A stretch of DNA of 64,000 bases from positions 62,001 to 126,000 of the forward strand of contig DASPNR010000044.1 in assembly GCA_035626395.1 (NCBI GenBank), given 5' to 3'. This document shows positions 52,236-60,031 of the stretch, one piece after another (within the stretch, counting starts at the first letter, position 1; the number at the start of each line of letters is the position of its first letter). Origin of the DNA: Candidatus Limnocylindrales bacterium. Its GTDB lineage: Bacteria > Desulfobacterota > Binatia > UBA1149 > CAITLU01. The notes beneath the pieces were generated by a model. The model searched no databases. It had not been told where the DNA came from and saw only the letters and a list, made by a program, of their open reading frames with translations. A program made the position numbers and the translations under genes.

Positions 52236-52709
52236 ATGCGGGCTCTCGCCGTGCAGGTCGCGGGCGATGTTGGCCATGACCATCGGGCTGCGCGGGAAGC
52301 AGACGGCGATGACGGATTCCTGGTGGCGTGGCGACAAGGCGGTACGACGTCGGCACCCGCGACGAACGACGTTCGCGCCGCGCGCGTCACCCGCGCCGGC
52401 GGTCGCATCGATGCCGATGGCGGGGTGCTGTTGGCGACGGCCGCGACGGCGATCACCGGCGGGCCCTCGGCTGCTTTCGACGGAACTCTGTGGCTGGTGG
52501 CGTGGACCGAGAGCACGACAAGCGGACACGACCTGAAGGCGGTGACGGTGGCTGCGGACGAACGCCGTCCCACGCCGGCCGTCATCGCGCAGAACGTCCT
52601 TGCGCAAGAGCCGGCGATTTCCTCGACGCGCGACGGACGAACGCTCGTCGGCTTCACGCGCGACGAAGGAGCCTACGACAGCATTCGTGCCGTGATGGTT
52701 GCGCCGTAG
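52236..52709 (+). pseudogene. Orphan C-terminal fragment of a secreted VAW-repeat protein
   Basis: An open frame of 157 residues has three VVW/VAW-type strands (FLVAWRQG, LWLVAWTESTTSG, TLVGFTRDEG) like those in the protein at 38595, and ends in AVMVAP. It has no signal peptide, no clear ribosome site and begins in low-quality sequence, so it looks like the remaining C-terminal part of a larger secreted protein whose front is lost. It lies divergent from the hydrolase gene. A functional short protein cannot be excluded. Confidence 0.4.
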
Positions 52710-53096
52710 CAGCCTCAACGTCCGTCACCGCACTACGCCCTCGCTGCGGTGACACTCTCTGCGGCTTCGCATGTAACGCACTCGCACGCGCTCCTGTGCC
52801 GAGGGGGGAGTCGCACGACGCTACGCAGGAACGCCGCCACCACGCTTGCCGTCGCATGCCCGCCGCTGCAGCGGCAAGCGCGCCATGCGCCGTCGTCGTC
52901 GCGCGCGGCCCTTCGCTTGCGCCGCGCAAGCGAAGACGGCCTCGATAAAGGCCTGGACGATCGGCGTCAGCAGATCGCCGCAATCGAGGGAGTCGCGGAA
53001 CGTCTGCTCCACGAACAGCGGAAGGGGTGTGACCCCGAGCGCGCGCCACCTCGACAAATTCGTCGAGGTGGCTAGAACCCGCGCGCCGTGGATCGG
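52710..53096. other. Intergenic region with two hairpins
   Basis: This 387-bp stretch has no supported gene. A perfect 12-bp inverted repeat with a 1-nt spacer lies at 52911-52935 (arms CTTCGCTTGCGC and GCGCAAGCGAAG). A second hairpin lies at 53045-53072. The remaining sequence is GC-rich without clear codon bias and may be decayed coding DNA next to the fragment at 52236. Confidence 0.45.
53045..53072 (-). terminator. Hairpin after the ferredoxin-like gene
   Basis: A perfect 11-bp stem (GCCACCTCGAC/GTCGAGGTGGC) with a 6-nt loop lies 24 bp after the stop of the gene at 53097, at the end of the CoA-ligase cluster. There is no U-run after it, so termination strength is uncertain, but position and stem quality fit. 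Confidence 0.45.
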
Positions 53097-53339
53097 CTAC
53101 GCCCGTCGCTCCAGCACCGCCCCGTCGTCATACAGTTTGCGCACCTTGACCTGCCCCGGCGCTCCCACCGCCAGGCACAGCTCGCACAGCGTGCACTCGT
53201 CGAGATTCTTCTCGACGATCTGCACCTTGCCCGTGGTGCCGTCGTAGATGTCCACCGGACAGACCTCGTCCAGCTTCTTGGCCGCGGCCGCGTCGTTGGC
53301 CAGCGTGGGATCGACTTCCACTGCGATGAAGAGTGCCAT
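53097..53339 (-). CDS. Ferredoxin-like single [4Fe-4S] protein
   Basis: An 80-residue protein starting 1 bp after the stop of the CoA-ligase alpha gene. It contains exactly four Cys: Cys27 in VCPVDIYDG and Cys49/52/55 in ECTLCELC. This is the second cluster site of two-cluster ferredoxins (CxxCxxC plus a remote CP from the first motif), enough for one [4Fe-4S] cluster; the last Cys-Pro of motif two is replaced by GAPG. The rest is like ferredoxin-type folds. It may pass electrons or stabilise an enzyme complex. The role next to a CoA-ligase is unclear, and co-expression is likely. Confidence 0.7.
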   Translation of the reverse strand: MALFIAVEVDPTLANDAAAAKKLDEVCPVDIYDGTTGKVQIVEKNLDECTLCELCLAVGAPGQVKVRKLYDDGAVLERRA

Positions 53340-53340
53340 C

Positions 53341-54243
53341 CTACTTCCTCCCCAGCTTCTCTTTGACGAGGGCCGGGATGTCCTCGATGCGCTCGGCAAC
53401 TCCGATGCCGGCAGCGCGCATGCGCTCGATCTTCTCCGCCGTGGTGTCGGCCTTGCCCTCGACGATGGTGCCGGCGTGTCCGAAGCGCATGCCGGGCATT
53501 GCATCCATGAAGCGGCCCGCCATGAACGCGACCACGGGCAGGCGCGACTTGTTCTCGGTCACCCAGCGAGCCAGGTCGGCTTCCATGCGGCCGCCGGGCT
53601 CCGAGTAGATCGCGATAGCCTCGGTTTCCGGATCGGCTTCGTACAGCGGCATCAGCTCGGCGTAGCTCGAGCCGATGATGGCGTCGCCGCCGATCGAGCA
53701 GGCCGTGGACTGGCCGAGGCCGGCCGCGGTCAGCGTGTTGCAGATCTCCGTGGTCATTCCGCCCGAGCGCGACATTACGCCGATGCTGCCCTTGCTGAAC
53801 GCCTTCTTCGCATCGACGGCGCGGCCGCCGAGGCCGCCGATCTTGGCCTCGCCGGGCGAGAGAATGCCGAGACAGTTGGGTCCGATGATGCGTGCTCCGC
53901 GCAGGCTGGCCAGCTCGACCATCTGCGCGACCTCGAAGCGCGGGATGTTCTCGGTGACGATGACGAGCAGCTTGATGCCGTTCTCGATCGCCTCGAACGC
54001 GGCATCGCGCGTGAACGCGGGCGGTACCGAGATGACGCTGGCGTCGACGCGCTCGCGCTTGACGATCTGTTCGACGGTGTCGAACACGGGCACGCCATGC
54101 ACGTCGCGCCCGCCGCGGCCGGGCGTGACGCCGCCGACGATCTTGGTGCCGTAGTCGAGACACTCGCGCGTCATCGAGACGGCCTCGCGGCCAGTTATGC
54201 CCTGAATGATGCAGGTGGTGTCGCCGGTGATCAGGATCGACAC
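53341..54243 (-). CDS. Succinate/malate-CoA ligase-like alpha subunit
   Basis: A 300-residue CoA-binding subunit. The start is GTG at 54243, 1 bp after the beta-subunit stop. Motifs are GITGREAV (CoA site), GPNCLGILSPGEAKIGG, SRSGGMTTEI and the phospho-histidine loop RFGHAGTIVEGKAD with His256. It forms the alpha part of an acyl-CoA ligase that makes succinyl-CoA or malyl-CoA from the acid, CoA and a nucleotide triphosphate. The general SucD/MtkB family is certain; the substrate is not. Proximity (about 5 kb) of malyl-CoA lyase makes malate a candidate, but the ordinary succinate reaction is equally possible. Confidence 0.8.
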   Translation of the reverse strand: MSILITGDTTCIIQGITGREAVSMTRECLDYGTKIVGGVTPGRGGRDVHGVPVFDTVEQIVKRERVDASVISVPPAFTRDAAFEAIENGIKLLVIVTENIPRFEVAQMVELASLRGARIIGPNCLGILSPGEAKIGGLGGRAVDAKKAFSKGSIGVMSRSGGMTTEICNTLTAAGLGQSTACSIGGDAIIGSSYAELMPLYEADPETEAIAIYSEPGGRMEADLARWVTENKSRLPVVAFMAGRFMDAMPGMRFGHAGTIVEGKADTTAEKIERMRAAGIGVAERIEDIPALVKEKLGRK

Positions 54244-54244
54244 G

Positions 54245-55450
54245 TCAGTTCCCCTTCCACTTGGCCACGGCGCGGCCGGCGGCCTCATACATCGAGACGG
54301 TGCGATCGCAGTACTCGACGCCGTATTTGCTCAGGATCTTGAATCCTTCCTGCTCCCAGGAGCCCGGGATCCGGAAGATGGCGATCTTTTCGGCGGGATC
54401 GCCTCCCGACTCGATCACGCCCTTGATGACGCCGCGTGCGACCATATCGACGCGCGTGTTGGAAACGACGTTCATCATGACGGCGATCTTGGTGACGCCA
54501 GGCTTGGAAAGAATCAGCTTGGTCAGGTTGGCCACCTTGCCCACGCTGGGGTTGCCGCCGATCTCGCAGTAGTTGGCGGGATCGCCGCCGTGGTTGCGCA
54601 CGGCATCGAACAGCGTCAGCGATCCGCCGCCGGCGCCGATGATCAGGCCGAGCGTGCCGCCGAACTCGGTGACGTTGCCGGCCACGCCGCGGTGGTCGGC
54701 CGCGTTGATGGCCGCGCCCTCCAGCTCGAACTTCGTCGGCGTGCGCGCCATGCGCGTCTCGTCGTCGCCTATGCCGAGCTCCTTCAGCAGCGCCTTGTGC
54801 GCTCCCCTCGCCTCGGCCTCCATGTCCACGTGCGCATCCAGCGCCACGAACGTCCCGTCGGCGAGCTTGGCCAGCGGATTGATCTCCGCCAACGTCAGGC
54901 CGTACTGCATGAAGATGCGTGCCAGCGGCGCGGCAAAGCGCATGATCGCGTTGACGTCGGAGCCGGTGGCGAGCTGCGCGACCAGTTCCTTGGCGCGGAA
55001 GTCGGAGAACGGGATCAGCGTCGAGAAGTGCTTCTTGGCGATGTGCTCAGGATGCTTTTCCGCCACTTCCTCGACGTCGATGCCGCCCATGTCCGACAGG
55101 ATCATGACGGGCTTCTTGGCAATGCCGTCCCAGGTGACGCCGAGGTAGTACTCCTGCGCCACCGGCTGGCGGCTCTCCACGAGCACGCCGCGCGCCTTGT
55201 GGCCGTTGATCTCGAGCTTGAGGATCTTCTCGCAGGCCTCGGCGGCCTGATCGGGCGTATCGGCGAACAGCACGCCGCCGGCCTTCATGCGGCCGCCGGT
55301 GAGCACCTGGCTCTTGAGAACGGTGGGGCCGTTGATGGCGGCCGCGATCTGGCGCGCCTCCTCGCCCGACCTGGCGAGCTTCGAGCCTTTCGGCAGCGCG
55401 ACCCCGTGCCGCGCCAGCAGCAGTTTCGATTCGTATTCGTAGAAGCGCAA
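54245..55450 (-). CDS. Succinate/malate-CoA ligase-like beta subunit (ATP-grasp), TTG start
   Basis: A 401-residue ATP-grasp protein. The N-terminus FYEYESKLLLARHGVALPKG matches SucC/MtkA-type subunits, then VLKSQVLTGGRMKAGGV replaces the usual KAQIHAGGRGKAGGV. The middle has ADHRGVAGNVTEFGGTLG and the C-terminal part NPSVGKVANLTK. The divergence from SucC suggests a special substrate. The start codon is TTG at 55450, with GGGAGG 10 bp upstream and no suitable ATG near, so low translation is likely. The stop is 1 bp before the alpha-subunit start. It forms an operon with the alpha subunit and the ferredoxin-like gene. Confidence 0.78.
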   Translation of the reverse strand: MRFYEYESKLLLARHGVALPKGSKLARSGEEARQIAAAINGPTVLKSQVLTGGRMKAGGVLFADTPDQAAEACEKILKLEINGHKARGVLVESRQPVAQEYYLGVTWDGIAKKPVMILSDMGGIDVEEVAEKHPEHIAKKHFSTLIPFSDFRAKELVAQLATGSDVNAIMRFAAPLARIFMQYGLTLAEINPLAKLADGTFVALDAHVDMEAEARGAHKALLKELGIGDDETRMARTPTKFELEGAAINAADHRGVAGNVTEFGGTLGLIIGAGGGSLTLFDAVRNHGGDPANYCEIGGNPSVGKVANLTKLILSKPGVTKIAVMMNVVSNTRVDMVARGVIKGVIESGGDPAEKIAIFRIPGSWEQEGFKILSKYGVEYCDRTVSMYEAAGRAVAKWKGN

Positions 55451-55521
55451 AGCGTCAGTCCTCCCAGAAAAAGCGCCGGCTTTTACTGTGCGCGCCGCGG
55501 CGGGGCAAAATGCCGAAAAGC

Positions 55522-55571
55522 GTCAGGCCTCGATTCACGAGTGTGGCTAGAACCGCGAATCGAGACCTGAC
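55522..55571. repeat. 15-bp near-perfect inverted repeat, REP-like
   Basis: The arms (55522-55536 and 55557-55571) match at 14 of 15 positions around a 20-nt loop; the right arm is followed by CCC, giving GACCTGACCCC. The form resembles REP/RAYT-associated palindromes that are dispersed in many proteobacterial genomes. It lies 11 bp after the PEP carboxykinase gene and may act as its terminator. No related transposase is seen here. Confidence 0.5.
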
Positions 55572-55582
55572 CCCACTCTTTG

Positions 55583-57334
55583 CTACAGGCCGAGGCGTTC
55601 AGTCGTGGCTTTGTACTGCGCCCAGATCTCCTGGGGACAGCGGTCGCCGAACTTCTCGAAGAACTCCTTCTGGCTGGCCATCTCGGCCCGCCAGTCGTCC
55701 TTGTCGATGCGGAAGAGCTCTTCCATCACTTCGCTGCTCACCTCGTGCTCGATGCCGCGCAGGTCGAGCGCGCCGGGAGCGGGCACGAAGCCGATCGGCG
55801 TCTCCACCGCATCCGCCTCGCCCTTGCAGCGGCCGAGGATCCAGCGCAGCACGCGCACGTTGTCGCCGAAGCCCGGCCACAGGAAGTTGCCGTCGCCGTC
55901 CTGACGGAACCAGTTGACGTGGAAGATCTTCGGCAGCTTGTCGCTGCGGCCGCCCAGGCTCAGCCAGTGGCCGAAGTAGTCGCCCATGTTGTAACCGCAG
56001 AACGGCAGCATCGCGAAGGGATCTCGCCGGATGACGCCCGCCTGCTGATCCTGCTGCGCAGCCGTCGTCTCCGACGCGACCGCGGCGCCCACATAGCAGC
56101 CGTGCTTCCAGTCGCGCGATTCGAAGACCAGCGGCGCGGTCTTGGCGCGGCGGCCGCCGAAGATGAACGCCGAGATCGGAACACCCGCAGGATTCTCCCA
56201 TTCCCTGGAGATGCCGGGGCACTGCGAGGCCGGCGCGGTGAAACGGGAGTTGGGGTGCGCGGCCTTGCGGCCGCTGTCGGGCGTCCAGTCCTTGCCCTGC
56301 CAGTCCAGCGCATGCGCAGGCGCAGGCCCCATGCCTTCCCACCACACGCCGCCGTCGTCAGTCAGGGCGACGTTGGTGAAGATCGAGTTCTTCGACAGCG
56401 CCGCCATCGCGTTCGGGTTGGTCTTGTTGCTGGTGCCGGGCGCGACGCCGAAGAAGCCGGCTTCGGGATTGACGGCATAGAGGCGGCCGTCGGCGCCGAA
56501 CTTCATCCAGGCGATGTCATCGCCGACTGTCCAGACCTTCCACCCTTCCTGCGACTCGGGCGGCAGCAGCATCGCCAGGTTGGTCTTGCCGCAAGCCGAC
56601 GGGAACGCGGCCGCCATGTACGTCACGTCGCCCTTGGGGCTCTCGAGGCCGAGGATCAGCATGTGCTCGGCCAGCCATCCTTCCTCCCGCGCCATCGTCG
56701 AAGCGATGCGCAGGGCGAAGCACTTCTTGCCGAGCAGGGCGTTGCCGCCGTAGCCCGAGCCGATGCTCCAGATCTCGCGCCGCTGCGGGAAGTGCACGAT
56801 GAAACGCCGCTCCGGCGACAGGTCGCCGATCGAGTGCATCCCCTTGACGAACACACCGCTCTCGCCGAGCTGATCGAGCGCGATCTTTCCCATGCGCGTC
56901 ATGATGCGCATGTTGACGACGACGTAGGGCGAGTCGGTGATCTCCACGCCCACGGCCGACATGGGCGAGCCGGCCGGGCCCATGATGTAGGGAATCACGT
57001 ACATCGTGCGTCCCTTCATCGCTTCCTTGAACAGAGGCAGAACGCGCTGGTGCGCCTCCTCGGGCGACATCCAGTTGTTGGTGGGGCCGGCGTCTTCCTT
57101 CTTGTCGGAGCAGATGAAGGTGAGGTGCTCGACGCGTGCGACGTCGTTGGGGTTGCTGCGGGCCAGGAAGCTGCCTGGGTTCTTCTGTTCGGACAGCCGG
57201 ATGAGGTCTCCGCTGTCGGTCATCTCGCGACAAAGCCGGTCGTACTCCTCCTGCGATCCATCGCACCAGTAGATCCGGTCCGGCTTGGTCAGCTCCGCGA
57301 CCTCATTCACCCATTGCTGCAGCCCTTTGTGCAT
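55583..57334 (-). CDS. pckG: Phosphoenolpyruvate carboxykinase, GTP type
   Basis: A 583-residue GTP-dependent enzyme that interconverts oxaloacetate and phosphoenolpyruvate. Motifs are the P-loop FPSACGKTNL (244-253, with the reactive Cys248), kinase-2 GDDIAWM (271-277), IGSGYGGNALLGKK and the metal-binding region around MAREEGWLAEHML. C-terminal FVNWFRQ-type guanine-site residues are present as HVNWFRQD. The length is close to the usual 590-620. It supports gluconeogenesis or C4-to-C3 flow. The ATG at 57334 is used; a purine-rich AGGAGG is 12 bp upstream. It is probably a single-gene unit followed by the REP-like hairpin. Confidence 0.95.
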   Translation of the reverse strand: MHKGLQQWVNEVAELTKPDRIYWCDGSQEEYDRLCREMTDSGDLIRLSEQKNPGSFLARSNPNDVARVEHLTFICSDKKEDAGPTNNWMSPEEAHQRVLPLFKEAMKGRTMYVIPYIMGPAGSPMSAVGVEITDSPYVVVNMRIMTRMGKIALDQLGESGVFVKGMHSIGDLSPERRFIVHFPQRREIWSIGSGYGGNALLGKKCFALRIASTMAREEGWLAEHMLILGLESPKGDVTYMAAAFPSACGKTNLAMLLPPESQEGWKVWTVGDDIAWMKFGADGRLYAVNPEAGFFGVAPGTSNKTNPNAMAALSKNSIFTNVALTDDGGVWWEGMGPAPAHALDWQGKDWTPDSGRKAAHPNSRFTAPASQCPGISREWENPAGVPISAFIFGGRRAKTAPLVFESRDWKHGCYVGAAVASETTAAQQDQQAGVIRRDPFAMLPFCGYNMGDYFGHWLSLGGRSDKLPKIFHVNWFRQDGDGNFLWPGFGDNVRVLRWILGRCKGEADAVETPIGFVPAPGALDLRGIEHEVSSEVMEELFRIDKDDWRAEMASQKEFFEKFGDRCPQEIWAQYKATTERLGL

Positions 57335-57512
57335 CGGCGGTCCCTGCCTCCTGCGGCCCTGTGATATGTGCTCCGAGTCCGGAGCTGAGCCGAGAATAAG
57401 CGGCGCTTCTACGCCGTTCGCCTCAGAGAAGCGAGCATTGAGTCCGTCGGCGCTTCTCCTTTCTATTAGGGCCGCTCGTTTCGGCGCCAGCCCGAGGCGG
57501 GCGGCAGTCGAA

Positions 57513-58526
57513 TCAGCGTCTCGGGTCCAGCGGCTTGGGCGGCGGGCCCGGGGAGGCGGCCGGCGCCTGAAGGAGCGCTCGGCAGGCTGCCGGCATGGCC
57601 GACACCGACATCGCCTTTCCCGGCGCGCCCGGCTTCGGATGCAGGATCCCCTCGCGGAACCAGTAGTCCAGCTCCTTGCCGCAGCCGTCGCCGCCGGTAG
57701 GAGGAGCCTGGTCGATGCACTGGGGCTGCCCCGGCGGACAGGCCAGGCGGATGTGGAAGTGGTAGTCGTGCCCGGCCGCCGGACGGATCTTCCGCAGCCA
57801 GGCGCGGTCGGAGCCGGCGTCGCGGCACAACGCCTTCTTGATCCCTGCATTGACGAAGACGCGTGCGACCTCGGGCTGGCTGGCCGCGGCGCGCAGCAGG
57901 GCCAGGTGCTGGCGCGAATAGACGCTGGGATCCACGTCCTTGCGGTCGCGCCGCAGCAGGCTCGTCGAGAAGCTGTCCTCGCGCTCCTTGGGCGTCAGGC
58001 GGCGCGCCGGCATCGGCCGCAGCCAGATGTCGATCTCGATGCCGAGCTGGTGCGAGGAATGGCCGGTAAGCATCGGCCCGCCGCGCGGCTGCGACATGTC
58101 GCCGATCAGCAGGCCAGGCCAGCCCGTGACCTGCGACGCCGTGCGCGCGAAGCGCTCGAGGAAATCGAGGACGTAGGGATGACCCCAGTTTCGATTGCGT
58201 GACAGGCGCATCACCTGCCAGTGCTTGCCGTCGGCGGGAAACCGCATGCCTCCGCTGAAGCAGCCCTTCCAGTACTCGCCGATGATGCGGCCTTCTCCGG
58301 CCGCCGGCGTCCGGACGGTGCCGAACGCACGGCGCGCGGCGTCCTTGGGCAGGCTTGCCAGCGCGGCCTTCTGGCGCGCGGCTTCCTGTGCCGAGTTTTC
58401 CTGCGCTCGGGCAGACGTCGCGCTGGAGACGACGGCCGCAGCAATCAAAACGAGGCACGACAGCAGCCGCGGTTGCCGAGGCGAAGACGGCGGCAGAGAC
58501 GCTTGCGCACGCGGCGGTTCATGCAT
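57513..58526 (-). CDS. mepA: Penicillin-insensitive murein endopeptidase, MepA-type
   Basis: A 337-residue periplasmic zinc endopeptidase (LAS family) that cuts D-Ala-mDAP cross-links in peptidoglycan. Metal and catalytic motifs are HSSHQLGIEIDIW (His-x6-Asp) and HDYHFHIRL (His-x-His). The N-terminus has a basic region and a hydrophobic signal segment (LLSCLVLIAAAVVSS) with cleavage near SARA. The ATG at 58526 is preferred; an upstream start would only lengthen the n-region. It has extra Cys pairs (CPPGQPQCIDQ and CGKELDYW) as in E. coli MepA. It sits alone between pckG and malyl-CoA lyase. Confidence 0.9.
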   Translation of the reverse strand: MHEPPRAQASLPPSSPRQPRLLSCLVLIAAAVVSSATSARAQENSAQEAARQKAALASLPKDAARRAFGTVRTPAAGEGRIIGEYWKGCFSGGMRFPADGKHWQVMRLSRNRNWGHPYVLDFLERFARTASQVTGWPGLLIGDMSQPRGGPMLTGHSSHQLGIEIDIWLRPMPARRLTPKEREDSFSTSLLRRDRKDVDPSVYSRQHLALLRAAASQPEVARVFVNAGIKKALCRDAGSDRAWLRKIRPAAGHDYHFHIRLACPPGQPQCIDQAPPTGGDGCGKELDYWFREGILHPKPGAPGKAMSVSAMPAACRALLQAPAASPGPPPKPLDPRR

Positions 58527-58742
58527 GCGTTCGAAGGTGAGCAACTCGGCGCCGCTTGGCAAGCCGCCGCTGTACACAGACGCGCCTGCGCCGGCGATCG
58601 CAGCGCCATTGGTCTACGGTTGGAGTTCGGCGCCGCCCGAAGATCAACGATTGGAGAACGGCGCCGTGCGCTCAGAAACCGTCCACGATTGGGCCTCGGC
58701 ACGGGCCGTTGGAAAGCCGTGTGCTTGAAGTGCGCGGGCCGC

Positions 58743-59792
58743 TCAGAACTGGTACGCCGCCTTCAGCTCCGGGTCCTTGGCCGCCAGCATGCGGGCGAGC
58801 TCGACCATCACCTTGCACTGCTTGTAGGTGGCATCGTCCTGCATCTTGCCGTCGATCATGACGGCACCGGTGCCGTCGCCCATGGCATCGATGACCTTCT
58901 TCGCCCACAGCACCTCGTCCACCGGCGGGCTGAAGACCCTTTTGGCGATGTCGATCTGCACCGGATGCAGCGACCACGCGCCCACGCATCCCATCAGAAA
59001 CGCGTTGCGGAACTGGTCCTCGCAGGCAACCACGTCCTTGATGTCGCCGAAGGGGCCGTAGTACGGCAGCACGCCATTGGACACGCACGCATCGACCATG
59101 CGCGCCATCGTGTAGTGCCACAGGTCCTGCTGCGCGGTAGGACGCGGAGCGTCGGGATTGGCCGCATCCGGGTCGGTGCGAACGACGTAGCCGGGATGGC
59201 CGCCACCGACGCGCGTGGTCTTCATGCGGCGGGAGGCGGCAAGGTCGGCCGGCCCGAGCGAAAGGCCCTGCATGCGCGGGCTGGCCGCGCAGATCTCCTC
59301 GACGTTGGCCACACCGGTGGCGGTCTCGAGGATCGCGTGGACGAGCAGCGGCTTCTTCACCTTGGCGCGCGCCTCGAGCTGGGCCAGCAGGCGATCCACG
59401 TAGTGGATGTCCCAGGCGCCTTCGACCTTGGGGATCATGATGACGTCGAGCTTGTCGCCGATCTCGGTGACCAGCGTGGTCAGATCGTCGAGAACCCACG
59501 GGGAATCCAGGCTGTTGACGCGCGTCCAGAGCTGGGTCTCACCGAAGTCGGTCTCGCGGGCGATCCTCACCAGCCCTTCGCGCGCCGCGACCTTGTTGCT
59601 GGCCTGGATGGCGTCCTCGAGGTTGCCCAGCAGCACATCGACCTGCCTGGCGATGTCGGGAACCTTGGCCGCCATCTTGGCGTTGCTCGGGTCGAAGAAA
59701 TGGATCATCCGCGAGGGGCGGAACGGGATTTCGCGCACGGGCTCGGGCGCGCCGATGGCCAGCGGCTGAAAGAAGTCCTTGGGGCTGCGCAT
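58743..59792 (-). CDS. mcl: L-malyl-CoA/beta-methylmalyl-CoA lyase, Chloroflexus type
   Basis: A 349-residue HpcH/HpaI-like lyase. The whole length, from DFFQPLAIGAPEPVRE at the start to MIDGKMQDDATYKQ near the end, follows the Chloroflexus L-malyl-CoA/beta-methylmalyl-CoA lyase. Metal ligands are Glu156 (AILETATG) and Asp183 (GPADLAAS); Arg91 and the NLED motif (57-60) are conserved. It cleaves malyl-CoA to acetyl-CoA and glyoxylate, and also handles beta-methylmalyl-CoA (propionyl-CoA plus glyoxylate). This links to methylsuccinyl-CoA dehydrogenase at 28688. A TATAAA box lies 65 bp upstream. Confidence 0.92.
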   Translation of the reverse strand: MRSPKDFFQPLAIGAPEPVREIPFRPSRMIHFFDPSNAKMAAKVPDIARQVDVLLGNLEDAIQASNKVAAREGLVRIARETDFGETQLWTRVNSLDSPWVLDDLTTLVTEIGDKLDVIMIPKVEGAWDIHYVDRLLAQLEARAKVKKPLLVHAILETATGVANVEEICAASPRMQGLSLGPADLAASRRMKTTRVGGGHPGYVVRTDPDAANPDAPRPTAQQDLWHYTMARMVDACVSNGVLPYYGPFGDIKDVVACEDQFRNAFLMGCVGAWSLHPVQIDIAKRVFSPPVDEVLWAKKVIDAMGDGTGAVMIDGKMQDDATYKQCKVMVELARMLAAKDPELKAAYQF

Positions 59793-59856
59793 TCCGAGTC
59801 TCCTCGATGGCTGGTTGTCCGTCGTCGGCGGCTGCCGGCGGGCGCGAAAGCGCGCC

Positions 59857-59862
59857 TTTATA
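59857..59862 (-). promoter_or_regulatory. Candidate -10 (TATAAA) for malyl-CoA lyase
   Basis: TATAAA on the minus strand matches the sigma-70 -10 at five of six positions and lies 65 bp before the lyase ATG. A weak -35-like TTGCTC sits 16 bp further upstream. Confidence 0.3.
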
Positions 59863-60031
59863 CCGGCCCGGAAAGGTGGAGCAAGCGGCGCAATGTCGGG
59901 GCTTTGCGTGCATTCATGCGACGAAGTTTCGTTGCCGCCCCCGAAGGCCGCTGGTACTATCTGCCGGCCATTGCAGTACCGGGCGCGCTGCGCTCGACCA
60001 CGCGAGCGCCCACCGCCCGAGCATCGTCATC

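Noticed and set aside
52821..53057. 78-residue minus-strand frame near the second hairpin
   Set aside because: No ribosome site, basic low-complexity C-terminus and overlap with two hairpins. Decayed or non-coding sequence is more likely.
55580..57364. 594-residue plus-strand frame opposite pckG
   Set aside because: Antisense shadow; pckG has all catalytic motifs on the minus strand.
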